A DNA stretch of 57,492 nt, taken from the NCBI GenBank assembly GCA_002393955.1, contig DGSK01000030.1, positions 47,066-104,557 on the forward strand. Direction: 5' to 3'. The notes beneath the pieces are model-generated. The model worked only from the letters and a program-made list of their open reading frames with translations. It did not search any database and was not told the DNA's origin. Made by a program: the position numbers and the translations under genes. Below are positions 1 to 7,847 of this stretch, one piece after another; the stretch's first letter is position 1, and every line of letters begins with the position of its first letter. The DNA is from Lachnospiraceae bacterium UBA4364. Its GTDB lineage: Bacteria > Bacillota > Clostridia > Lachnospirales > Lachnospiraceae.

Positions 1-102
1 CCACATATAGTCTGTGGAAAGAGAACGAAGACTCACAGATTGATTATAAATTATTATGATGACATGGTCAAAAAATTTTCCGCCAGAAACCCCGAAAAGC
101 CC

Positions 103-131
103 TTGAATGCTTGATTTTTTCGTGATATTAT
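103..131 (+). promoter_or_regulatory. Candidate sigma-A promoter of the FliD-like gene
   Basis: TTGAAT (103-108), 17 nt, then TATTAT (126-131), with TG at 123-124 giving an extended -10. It would start transcription near 138 and leave a leader of about 150 nt before the ATG at 290. No sigma-28-like element was found in front of this gene, unlike the late flagellar genes further right. The 1-289 stretch otherwise shows only short open frames. Confidence 0.4.
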
Positions 132-289
132 TGTAGTAACTATAAAAAGGACAAATCTGCCTGCACGCATTGTTTTTTTTCCGGTTATGGATTTCCGGAG
201 AATGCTGCAGCCGGCGAACTGGATTTAATGAACTGACATTTATTAAATTCAAAATCACCGGTTCATCAAGGAAGAAAGGAGGGGTAGAT

Positions 290-1645
290 ATGGCCATTAA
301 TTCTGCTATATACAGCAATGTCTATAATTATTACCGGTCTGAGCTGACGCCCCGATCTTCTTCGCGTTTTGATTCACACAAGAAAAAGGATCTTCAGGAT
401 GTTTACAAGAGTATTGTAAACATCAGCAAGGACGAGCCTGTATTCCTGCTTGACCGTTCCAAGGAACTCGAAGACTATACCATACATATGAAAGAAAACG
501 CACTGGCGTTTTCCAATAATGTATCGTCCATCAGCGGATCGGCTGACGGTGAACTTTTCACCGGCCAGACCGCCTACTCTTCCGATCCGAGTGCCGTGGA
601 GGTTACCGGTTTTGCACAGAAAGCTGCCGACCAGGCTGCCGGCAGTGCGTCACCGGCTGACAGCGGGACAGCAGCTGACGCTGCCAATACGCAGTACGAA
701 CTGTCGGTAAAGCAGCTTGCCGGCTGTCAGGAGAACAGCGGAAAATTCTTAGACAAGATCGATTCAGATCTTCCCGGCGGCAACTACTCCTTTGACGTAA
801 GCACAGCAACTTCAACCTATGAGCTGCAGTTCACCATTTCCGATGGCGATACCAATTACGATATACAGCGTCGCATGGCGAGACTTATAAACAATTTCAA
901 TCTGGGACTCAATGCAGAGGTTATTGAAAATTCCAATGCGGAATCAGCACTTGTGATCCGTTCCAATTCATCCGGTGACAGGGAGTCTGCCGGAGGACAT
1001 TTCATCATTTCGGATGACAACACCAGCCAGCAGGCCGGCATTGTGGATTATTTCGGAATAGGCGAAGTCACCTCCCAGGGGCGTGACGCCATATATGAAG
1101 TAAACGGTGAGGAACGCACCTCCTCCGTAAACGAAATATCCCTTGACGGAGTATTCAATGTTTCCCTGAAAGAAACCACTCCGGATGGGAAGCCCGTCAC
1201 CATCGGCTTTAAGCCCGACTATGAGGCAGTTAAGGATAATATCATTTCCCTTGCAGGATCCTATAATGATTTCCTCCGTGCCACCGCAGAATATGTGGAT
1301 GTGCAGCCGCGCACCAACCTGTTTGTTGCCGATATGAAGAACAACAGCAGATTCTACACTTCTTCTCTCGAAGAGATAGGCGTCACCCAGAATGACGACG
1401 GCACATTGTCGGTTGATGCGGAAAAACTTTCCGAAGCATTAAAGAATGAAGACCGTACAGAAGATCTTGATACTTTGAAGAATTTCACAAAATTCGCCCT
1501 GCGCAAGGCAAAGGGCATACAGCTCAATCCCATGGACTATGTGGACAAGAGGATCGTGGCATACAAGAATCCCACGACTGCCCACTATGCGAATCCTTAC
1601 GTGACCAGCGCATACAGCGGTATGCTGTTCAATTCTTATATGTAA
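290..1645 (+). CDS. FliD-like flagellar hook-associated/cap-related protein (451 aa)
   Basis: The ATG at 290 follows a strong AAAGGAGGGG site; the frame stays open back to 170 but without such a site. About residues 135-250 resemble the FliD hook-IN region: a YELQFTISDGDTNYDIQ stretch, then INNFNLGLNA, then an ALVIRS strand. A YEAVKDNIISLAGSYNDFLR helix follows, like the FliD domain that precedes the C-terminal coiled coil. The N-terminus (AINSAIYSNVYNYYRSEL) is not canonical FliD, and the protein is shorter than the true FliD at 42355-44064 (569 aa). It is the only plus-strand gene and runs convergently into the GT2 gene, with 5 bp between stops. Probably an extracellular flagellar filament or cap-associated protein; the exact role is unknown. 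Confidence 0.6.
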   Translation: MAINSAIYSNVYNYYRSELTPRSSSRFDSHKKKDLQDVYKSIVNISKDEPVFLLDRSKELEDYTIHMKENALAFSNNVSSISGSADGELFTGQTAYSSDPSAVEVTGFAQKAADQAAGSASPADSGTAADAANTQYELSVKQLAGCQENSGKFLDKIDSDLPGGNYSFDVSTATSTYELQFTISDGDTNYDIQRRMARLINNFNLGLNAEVIENSNAESALVIRSNSSGDRESAGGHFIISDDNTSQQAGIVDYFGIGEVTSQGRDAIYEVNGEERTSSVNEISLDGVFNVSLKETTPDGKPVTIGFKPDYEAVKDNIISLAGSYNDFLRATAEYVDVQPRTNLFVADMKNNSRFYTSSLEEIGVTQNDDGTLSVDAEKLSEALKNEDRTEDLDTLKNFTKFALRKAKGIQLNPMDYVDKRIVAYKNPTTAHYANPYVTSAYSGMLFNSYM

Positions 1646-1650
1646 GTCTC

Positions 1651-2736
1651 TTAACTATTTTGCGCCCTGTATTTATATTCGGCAGCAATGCTAAGAGCCT
1701 GATCTCTCATAGCCGGATCCAGTCCGGCTATTTTTTCGTATACATGAGCAAGCATTTCTAACGGGATCTTTCCGGCTGAATCAGCGCTGAGAACAGCTTC
1801 TGTCTCTCCCGACGCATTCAGAAACCACACGCTCGACTCTTCAAGGAACGAGGATGCCGATTTAAGGTCTCCGCTCTTTTCACTTTCACAGGCTGCATCA
1901 AAATAATACATTCCCAGCTCCGTACATATCTCCGCGCAGGGCTGAGTACTCACATTCTTAAGGCTCCATCGGAAGAAATCATCCCGCCTGCCTGCAAGCC
2001 TTGAGCCCTTTGCAAGCACGCAGCAGCATTCAGCCTTAAGGCTGCCGTCTGCCGACTGTGAATGCATGGCCATATCAAAATAATCATAAGCCTTCTTAAA
2101 GTCAGCCGCATCCCCCGAAAGCATAAGCTCCATTGCATACATATTATGAATACGTCTTGATAACAGCCTGCCTTCTTCAAGCTCCGCGGTCATTTTTTCA
2201 AAAATACGGAAATCCCTTTTCTGATGAGCGCTCACCGGCATATGGAGGATCTCAACATCGCTGTCATATACCACGGGATCCAGCCGAACCTCTTCATGCA
2301 CAGGCTCTATCCATGTGAAATTCCTGAGGCGCTTGTAAAGCTTCGGCCTCAGGTCACGCTCATAGTTCTCAGTAGTCCTGAACTCATGCCTGTTTACATA
2401 CCACATCTGGACGATCTCTATCTCGGGCAGCATCGCTTCCTTCAATATCATGAAGCGGTCCCTGTTCTCCCCGTCAAGCACCTCATCAGCATCTGCGGAA
2501 TAAATATAAGCACAGCTTGCCTTTGAAAAAGCAAAATTCCTGGCAGCCGAAAAATCATCGATCCATTCAAAATCATAGACCTTATCGGTATATTTACGGG
2601 CGATCTCCTTTGTCCTGTCAGTAGAACCGGTATCCACAATTATTATCTCGTCGCACACGGGAGCAAAGCCCTCAAGACAGCGTTCCAGGACTGCCTCCTC
2701 ATTTTTTACAATTGCGCAAAAACTGACCGTGATCAT
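1651..2736 (-). CDS. Glycosyltransferase family 2 with C-terminal helical repeat region (361 aa)
   Basis: The N-terminal 110 residues form a GT-A fold: VSFCAIVKNEE at the start, IIIVDTGSTDRT at about 31-42, and the metal-binding motif SADADE at 80-85. The KNEE/DTGSTD form is typical of SunS-like GT2 enzymes. The rest (about 180-361) is helical and repeat-like, resembling TPR segments. The start overlaps the stop of the upstream membrane protein by 4 bp, so the two are probably translationally coupled. The preceding GGGGGAT serves as ribosome site. It likely transfers a nucleotide-sugar-derived residue in the cytoplasm; donor and acceptor cannot be read from the sequence. Confidence 0.8.
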   Translation of the reverse strand: MITVSFCAIVKNEEAVLERCLEGFAPVCDEIIIVDTGSTDRTKEIARKYTDKVYDFEWIDDFSAARNFAFSKASCAYIYSADADEVLDGENRDRFMILKEAMLPEIEIVQMWYVNRHEFRTTENYERDLRPKLYKRLRNFTWIEPVHEEVRLDPVVYDSDVEILHMPVSAHQKRDFRIFEKMTAELEEGRLLSRRIHNMYAMELMLSGDAADFKKAYDYFDMAMHSQSADGSLKAECCCVLAKGSRLAGRRDDFFRWSLKNVSTQPCAEICTELGMYYFDAACESEKSGDLKSASSFLEESSVWFLNASGETEAVLSADSAGKIPLEMLAHVYEKIAGLDPAMRDQALSIAAEYKYRAQNS

Positions 2737-4421
2737 TTCGAGCTATCCCCCTGCTCTGCACTCTCTGCTCTAACAGCCCGTACCATCATGAGACATATTC
2801 CCATGATTATGAAAATCTCCGGGGTACATATGCACTGCTGGTAGCAGAACAGATTATGTCCGATATATGCCGGTATTGCAGCCATAAACGCAACCACTGC
2901 AGGTTCCTTCCACGCGATCTTCATACTCTCCCTGAATACAGCAAAGAATATACCTATGTACGCCACCAGGCCAAGCACTCCCTCTGTTATCAGCATATTC
3001 AGAAATTCATTATGTGCACACGCCAGCTGCTGCCCATGCCAATAGACCGATACATCCTCGTAGCAATATTTGTTCATTGCCGCCGCAAAGCAGTCCGGTC
3101 CTATCCCGACGAGAATATCTTTAAATGAAGCATTCGTGAAAGCTCTGGCTGCCATCCGCCAGTTAAAGCCCCGGTGATTTCCCCATTCATTTGTGAAATT
3201 GAAGAAATTTACATTATTTACTGCCCATGCAGCAGGAAGCTTATGGTTGCTCACTAAAAGTATCATCATAAGTACTGACCATATAACAAGTACCGCAGCG
3301 ATAAGCGTCACGCGCCAGATAACATCACTGTACTTTGCGATATCGAATCCTCCTGCCTTCTTCGTCCCAGTTTCTTCCCAGGGTCTGTCTGCGCAGAGCA
3401 CAAACCTGAACACTACATAAGCAATGAGCATCACTATAAGGAGTATCAGCATCGGTGTGGATTTCGTCGCAAACTCGGTTATTTTTTCGTCTCCGGTGAT
3501 CAGCTTAGGCGTACGCTCAGGCGAAAGCAGGCGCATCCAGCCTATGATACGCATGGACAGAAGACCTATGACAGTCATTTCCAGGAAGCGGTACATCTTC
3601 TCGTTACTCTTTAAGGAATAGCAGAAGAACACCATGAATATCAGCACGAAAGCCACATAGGCACTGTCCGAGTTGGTAACGGTAAGCATCCCGAACGACA
3701 GAGCCACAAATATCCCGGAACATATACGCATCCATAACCTGTCATCCGCCCAGTAGAGATAAAGTCCTATGGGAACCACAAGAACAGCATACGATGAAAA
3801 CCATGTAGTCTGCCCCAGAGTACCTACAAATTTTTCAATTGACTCAGGCGCAACATTCACATACATATCCATGGGATCAAAACCGAATCTCTGCAGTATG
3901 ACCATCTGGAATATGCCCGCAGCTGCCAGTACAGCAAGCCCGACAGTCCAGGGACTCCATACCCAGAACCTTGACACGAAGAAATAGATGAGCACCAGAA
4001 AAACCTGAGTTATAAATCCCATGTTCCAGTTGTCATAGCCCCAGAAAGCCATCGACTTGTCAGCGGCAAGAAGATAGCTCAGCCAGCTCACAAAAAAATA
4101 TGCCACTACAAAGCGGTCAGGAAGTGTGGTATTTTTTATCACCTCTAAAAAGCTTATCCTGTCATTATAAGCATATACATAAAAGATACCGCCTAATATC
4201 ATTGCAACAATACCGAAATACGAAAACCACTGGAAAAACTGGTACTTGGTCTCACCCATTGTAAAATACCTGCCGTTTGGTGCGGTATCGTAAAACATCG
4301 GATATATTACCAGCATTACGAACACATAAAAAAACAGCACGATCTTCATTATGTAATCCGCTACTGCCTGCGCCGGAGTCTTTGCCGGCTCTTTCCTCTT
4401 CGGTACTTTATTCTTCGCCAT
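2733..4421 (-). CDS. O-antigen ligase/polymerase-like polytopic membrane protein (562 aa)
   Basis: Many hydrophobic segments span the protein (first near residue 25-50, last near 520-550), with a basic N-terminal tail (KNKVPKRKEPAK). Near residue 469 the motif AHNEFLNMLITEGVLG matches the H-N-E region of Wzy_C/WaaL proteins, preceded by a long extracytoplasmic stretch containing WRMAARAF and GIGPDCF. This family joins undecaprenyl-linked glycans to acceptors or polymerises repeat units on the outer face of the membrane. In a Gram-positive cell the acceptor could be a glycolipid, a wall polymer or a protein; none is indicated. It starts at ATG after AGGTGGAAGG and is coupled to the GT2 gene downstream. 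Confidence 0.8.
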   Translation of the reverse strand: MAKNKVPKRKEPAKTPAQAVADYIMKIVLFFYVFVMLVIYPMFYDTAPNGRYFTMGETKYQFFQWFSYFGIVAMILGGIFYVYAYNDRISFLEVIKNTTLPDRFVVAYFFVSWLSYLLAADKSMAFWGYDNWNMGFITQVFLVLIYFFVSRFWVWSPWTVGLAVLAAAGIFQMVILQRFGFDPMDMYVNVAPESIEKFVGTLGQTTWFSSYAVLVVPIGLYLYWADDRLWMRICSGIFVALSFGMLTVTNSDSAYVAFVLIFMVFFCYSLKSNEKMYRFLEMTVIGLLSMRIIGWMRLLSPERTPKLITGDEKITEFATKSTPMLILLIVMLIAYVVFRFVLCADRPWEETGTKKAGGFDIAKYSDVIWRVTLIAAVLVIWSVLMMILLVSNHKLPAAWAVNNVNFFNFTNEWGNHRGFNWRMAARAFTNASFKDILVGIGPDCFAAAMNKYCYEDVSVYWHGQQLACAHNEFLNMLITEGVLGLVAYIGIFFAVFRESMKIAWKEPAVVAFMAAIPAYIGHNLFCYQQCICTPEIFIIMGICLMMVRAVRAESAEQGDSSK

Positions 4422-4542
4422 TTCCTTCCACCTGATGCCTTAATACCGTTCAGCAATAAATGCTTATTCTCTTTTTACATTCCCGGCATCAAGTGCCCCG
4501 GGCTGTAACAAGCAGTATTATTCGGCATGCTTTCTTTTATGA

Positions 4543-5244
4543 TTAACTACCCCAAAATTTCATATACTGTTCCATGAATACCCTGCGGCTCTTGTCAAAG
4601 GTCCACCTGTTGTTTATGCTCTCGTCATGCGCCACCCAGGGACGCCGCTGCTCCGGCACCACTACTTTGTAGCCTGCTTTCCGGAATTCAAAGCACTGGG
4701 CCATATCATAGTAATCCCAGCCGTCAAAAAGATCATCCCGCCAGGCTATGTCAGTGCATGTAGCTAACAGAAATCCTTCCGCAGCCTCCACTTCCGTAAG
4801 CCCGTCATCCGGCTTATATGAATAGCCTGTAAAATTCACATTGTCCCTGTCCAGCTCGTATATATTCCCTACCCTGTCAGAATGCCACGGCAATGCATCC
4901 GGCGCCAGTTTCCTGCTTCCTATCATGCCTATCATGCCGATCTTCTTGTCCATAGAGAAAACAGTAAGGATGTCTGACAGAAAATTGGGATTCAGTACAA
5001 AAACATCCTGGTGCATATAAATCTTGTACTTAGCGGTTGTGGATGTCATGCCCGTATTGTAGCCCGCAGCCATCCCGGGGATATCCCTCACGGGGAAAAT
5101 CTCAACGGAATAGCCATCGGGTATCTTAAGCTTGTTTATATAGAAAGAAGCCTCACTGAAATAAGCCTCATTACTCACGCAGATAATGAAGCAAAACCCC
5201 TTTTTATCCTCATGCTTTTTTCCAAAAAGATCCCTGAGTCCCAT
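4543..5244 (-). CDS. Glycosyltransferase-like protein, GT-A type (233 aa)
   Basis: A short GT-A-like protein: FCFIICVSNEAYF at the start, then PGMAAGYNTGMTSTTAKYKIYMHQDVF, where YMHQDV replaces the usual DXD, and a late W-D-x-x-L-F-D-G-W segment with an HDES motif. Related proteins occur in bacterial glycan loci as unclassified family-2-like transferases. An in-frame GTG at 5265 would add seven residues but has no ribosome site; ATG at 5244 follows GGGG by 6 nt and was preferred. It stands 121 bp from the membrane protein gene downstream. Substrate unknown. Confidence 0.6.
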   Translation of the reverse strand: MGLRDLFGKKHEDKKGFCFIICVSNEAYFSEASFYINKLKIPDGYSVEIFPVRDIPGMAAGYNTGMTSTTAKYKIYMHQDVFVLNPNFLSDILTVFSMDKKIGMIGMIGSRKLAPDALPWHSDRVGNIYELDRDNVNFTGYSYKPDDGLTEVEAAEGFLLATCTDIAWRDDLFDGWDYYDMAQCFEFRKAGYKVVVPEQRRPWVAHDESINNRWTFDKSRRVFMEQYMKFWGS

Positions 5245-5315
5245 CCGTATCCCCGCAGTAACCACTGTATCTGTTTTATAAAAACCGGTGCTTTGCCCAT
5301 CGGCGGCAGCACGAC

Positions 5316-6029
5316 CTACACAAACTTTGCGATCAGAGCCGCCCTCTTGGCTGCAATGGCATCCCGCACCTCATCTTCCGTATGCTGCTCCAAAAATGCG
5401 GTAATGAACAGGGCCTCATTTTTGCGTCCAACGCTCCAGTACATATCAGCCACGGCAATAGTGACACGGTCCTTATTGCCCACAGGCATGTCACACAGAA
5501 GCTGCGCGATCAGGAAAACCGACAGTCCCTTTTCCCTTATGTAACTGAAAAGCCCCAATATATCCGGACCTGTAAACCCCATCTGCATTCTCCTGAAATA
5601 GAAAAGCAGAGTCATATACAGGCTGTGAAAATCATTTATATAATTGATGCAGTCATAGACCACTAAATTGCTGTCTCCCGCAGAGCGTCCCGTGATGCCT
5701 TCTTCTCCGCCCTTTTCACACTCCATCATATAAATAGGAATGGTCTCGGCAAAATAGTAAAGCTCCGAATCGTATCCCATGACATTCCTGAATTCCTCAG
5801 TATTGCAGTAGGCCACAAGCTCATCGTAAGCCTTGCGGCTGCGCTCCTGAAGCTTTTCATTTATGCGCCCCTTCACCACGCAGACAGCCGTATAGATGGC
5901 CGATTTATTCTCAGCCCCTTCCTCATAAAAACGGTCAGTATCCGCACGTAGGCGTGCCGCACCATCAGCAGTGAATTCGCCGTGTTCGTCCTTATATTCA
6001 GACAGATCCTCAGAGGGAAGTATCAGCAT
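5316..6029 (-). CDS. Uncharacterised protein (237 aa)
   Basis: Not recognised. It starts MLILPSEDLSEY after GGAG at 8 nt spacing; an in-frame upstream extension to 6062 lacks a ribosome site. It is rich in charged and aromatic residues and predicted mostly helical, with no signal peptide or membrane segment. A segment with repeated Y-F/Y-M and a CINYINDFHSLYMTLLFYF core may form a hydrophobic helix pair. It precedes a glycosyltransferase-like gene and is flanked by glycan genes, so an accessory role in that pathway is only inferred from position. Confidence 0.55.
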   Translation of the reverse strand: MLILPSEDLSEYKDEHGEFTADGAARLRADTDRFYEEGAENKSAIYTAVCVVKGRINEKLQERSRKAYDELVAYCNTEEFRNVMGYDSELYYFAETIPIYMMECEKGGEEGITGRSAGDSNLVVYDCINYINDFHSLYMTLLFYFRRMQMGFTGPDILGLFSYIREKGLSVFLIAQLLCDMPVGNKDRVTIAVADMYWSVGRKNEALFITAFLEQHTEDEVRDAIAAKRAALIAKFV

Positions 6030-6076
6030 CCAAAAATCTCCACACAAAAATAACTTTGGCACAAAAAACCAAAGTT

Positions 6077-6082
6077 ATTATA
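6077..6082 (-). promoter_or_regulatory. Candidate sigma-A -10 box for the 5316-6029 gene
   Basis: On the minus strand a consensus TATAAT lies 48 nt upstream of the ATG at 6029. The -35 region is poor (around TGCAT at 17 nt). The box sits inside a long-loop inverted repeat (AAAAAACCAA at 6063-6072, TTGGTTTTTT at 6106-6115), which could also act as a terminator for the gene at 6229. Confidence 0.35.
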
Positions 6083-6228
6083 CTACATTTTATACCCTTA
6101 TGCACTTGGTTTTTTCACAACAGGCAACAGGGCCGCTATCATGAACATCTGCGATTCAGCCTATGCCTCCATCCCGAATACTCTGCCGATAGAACCGGCA
6201 ATGCTTAGCCACAAGTTTACAGTGTTAT

Positions 6229-6687
6229 CTAAATGTCTCCGAGCAACCTTGCAGCGTACGAACAAGCAGGTACCACCCTAAGCTTCCTCTTCTCAGCTGC
6301 CTCAACCACTTTATAGACCAGGCGCTTTGCAATGTCCTTGCCGCGATAGTCAGGATTCACCGCGGTATGGACTATGGTCCAGGCATCGACCGAGACTTCG
6401 TAACAACATTCCCCGATTTCCTTTTCGCCGTCATATGCTATGCTGCGATTTTCCACTTCCGAAAAGACTATGCGGATATCGTGATTGTAGACGCAGCTCA
6501 GCGCTCCCGACGGGCATTTTGATATAGCCCTCCACAGTCTCGGATTCGATGTGGCATTCACATCTATCCACGGGCGCTTGTTTCGGTCAAAAGCCTGTGG
6601 TGCACCATGCACGCACTCCTTCGCATGATGGCATTTTTCAGAGTCCCAGAAAATTGTTATGTCGCTGTTTTCATATATTCTGTGCAT
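6229..6687 (-). CDS. YjdI-type Fe-S mono-cluster domain fused to a YjdJ-type GNAT domain (152 aa)
   Basis: Residues 1-70 match the YjdI/Fer4_19 domain: KCHHAKECVHG, then FDRNKRPWIDV, then KCPSGALSC, giving the expected cysteine set plus a nearby histidine. Residues 75-152 match the small GNAT-like YjdJ domain: VSVDAWTIVHTAVNPDYRGKDIAKRLV followed by RVVPACSYA. In many bacteria these are separate neighbouring genes; here they form one protein. ATG at 6687 was chosen after GAGGA; a TTG seven codons earlier has no ribosome site. It is followed at lower coordinates by the unrecognised 5316 gene. The role is unknown; the family is usually described as a small electron-carrier-like protein with an acetyltransferase-like partner. 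Confidence 0.8.
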   Translation of the reverse strand: MHRIYENSDITIFWDSEKCHHAKECVHGAPQAFDRNKRPWIDVNATSNPRLWRAISKCPSGALSCVYNHDIRIVFSEVENRSIAYDGEKEIGECCYEVSVDAWTIVHTAVNPDYRGKDIAKRLVYKVVEAAEKRKLRVVPACSYAARLLGDI

Positions 6688-6737
6688 AATTCCTCGCAAA
6701 ATCCTCAATTAATCAAAGTCGGAAAAGCAGAAAAGAA

Positions 6738-7796
6738 CTATAGTATCAGCATAACCTTACAATAATCCTCTGTCTTGTCCCGCATTATGTGCAGCCCCTT
6801 TTCGAGATCCGGAAGCGCAAACCTATGGCTGATAAGATCCTCAACCTTAAAGCGTTCATCCTTCATCCTTTTTAATGCGTAGTTCCAGTCATCATCCGGT
6901 CCACAGAATGATGAGTTCCAGATCCCACGGACAGTTAGCTGATCCCTTAGTATCTTCCAATAAGTATCCCTCGGTAACATCATATCCGAATAAGGGTTTC
7001 CCACAAGAACAACGCAGCCCTCCGGCGCAGTCCCTTCTATACCGTAATTAACGCATTCATTTCTTCCGACACATTCAAAAAAGCATGTCACACCGCCGTC
7101 TGAAACTTCTTTCAGCCATTTCCCAGCGTCAGTTTCCGTACTGTCACAATAGCATTCATCAGAAACACCTAATACTTTTGCCTTTCGCTGCTGCGATTTT
7201 TTCTTGCCAATCGCAAATATCTTTCCAAATCCCGCATCCTTAAGAAACATTAGGGTCATCTGACCTATGGGGCCCAGACCACATACTGCCGCCGAACTTT
7301 CAGCCATGCGCCCCCCATTCACAGCCATCAAGCTAGTGCGTACGGCATTGGCAGCCACCGCCATCGGCTCAAGCATTGCCGCCTCTTCAAAACCGACCCC
7401 ATCCGGAAGTTCCAATAGATTTCCGGCCGGCGCTGTTACATATTCCGCAAAAGCTCCGTCCCGACGAGACCCCAGATAGTCATAGTTCCGGCACATCCCG
7501 GGCTTTCCCTTTCTGCACTGCGGACATTTCCCGCATGCTATTTTAGGATAAACCGCCACACGCTTTCCTATGGATTCCGGTGAAACACCTGTTCCGGCCG
7601 CCTCCACTATTCCGGCAAACTCATGTCCCGGCACAAGCGGCATTCTGTGCGCACCGTTTTCATATATCCTCGGAATATCAGACCCGCAGATTCCCGCAGC
7701 CTTAACACGGATCAGAACTTCATTCTCTGCCGGCATCGGCTTTTCCACGTCACTAAGTTTTATATTACCTATATCTTTCAGTACCCAGGCTTTCAA
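6738..7796 (-). CDS. Zinc-dependent polyol-phosphate dehydrogenase, GatD-like (352 aa, TTG start)
   Basis: Medium-chain zinc alcohol dehydrogenase. Catalytic zinc residues are Cys37 (GICGSD) and His58-Glu59 (GHEF); structural zinc cysteines are 88, 91, 94 and 102. The AGICGSDIPRIYENGAH stretch is very close to the family of galactitol-1-phosphate 5-dehydrogenase. The NAD-binding domain has GLGPIGQM. The start is a TTG that follows AAAGGGAG at about 8 nt; longer in-frame starts lack such a site. It lies 51 bp from the LicD gene upstream. Near LicD and IspD-like genes, it may make an alditol phosphate from a ketose phosphate; that substrate is inferred. Confidence 0.75.
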   Translation of the reverse strand: MKAWVLKDIGNIKLSDVEKPMPAENEVLIRVKAAGICGSDIPRIYENGAHRMPLVPGHEFAGIVEAAGTGVSPESIGKRVAVYPKIACGKCPQCRKGKPGMCRNYDYLGSRRDGAFAEYVTAPAGNLLELPDGVGFEEAAMLEPMAVAANAVRTSLMAVNGGRMAESSAAVCGLGPIGQMTLMFLKDAGFGKIFAIGKKKSQQRKAKVLGVSDECYCDSTETDAGKWLKEVSDGGVTCFFECVGRNECVNYGIEGTAPEGCVVLVGNPYSDMMLPRDTYWKILRDQLTVRGIWNSSFCGPDDDWNYALKRMKDERFKVEDLISHRFALPDLEKGLHIMRDKTEDYCKVMLIL

Positions 7797-7847
7797 AATA
7801 TCATCTCCCTTTCCATTGCATACCACACTGCACTGCACATCATCCGG

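Noticed and set aside
1..114. Short open frames at the left edge (one ending 57, another ending 114) that could be the 3' end of an upstream plus-strand gene
   Set aside because: Two frames are open, neither has a recognisable motif and there is too little sequence to choose.
5011..5544. 177-codon plus-strand frame spanning two minus-strand genes and their gap
   Set aside because: Crosses the ends of two well supported genes in antisense and has no motif.
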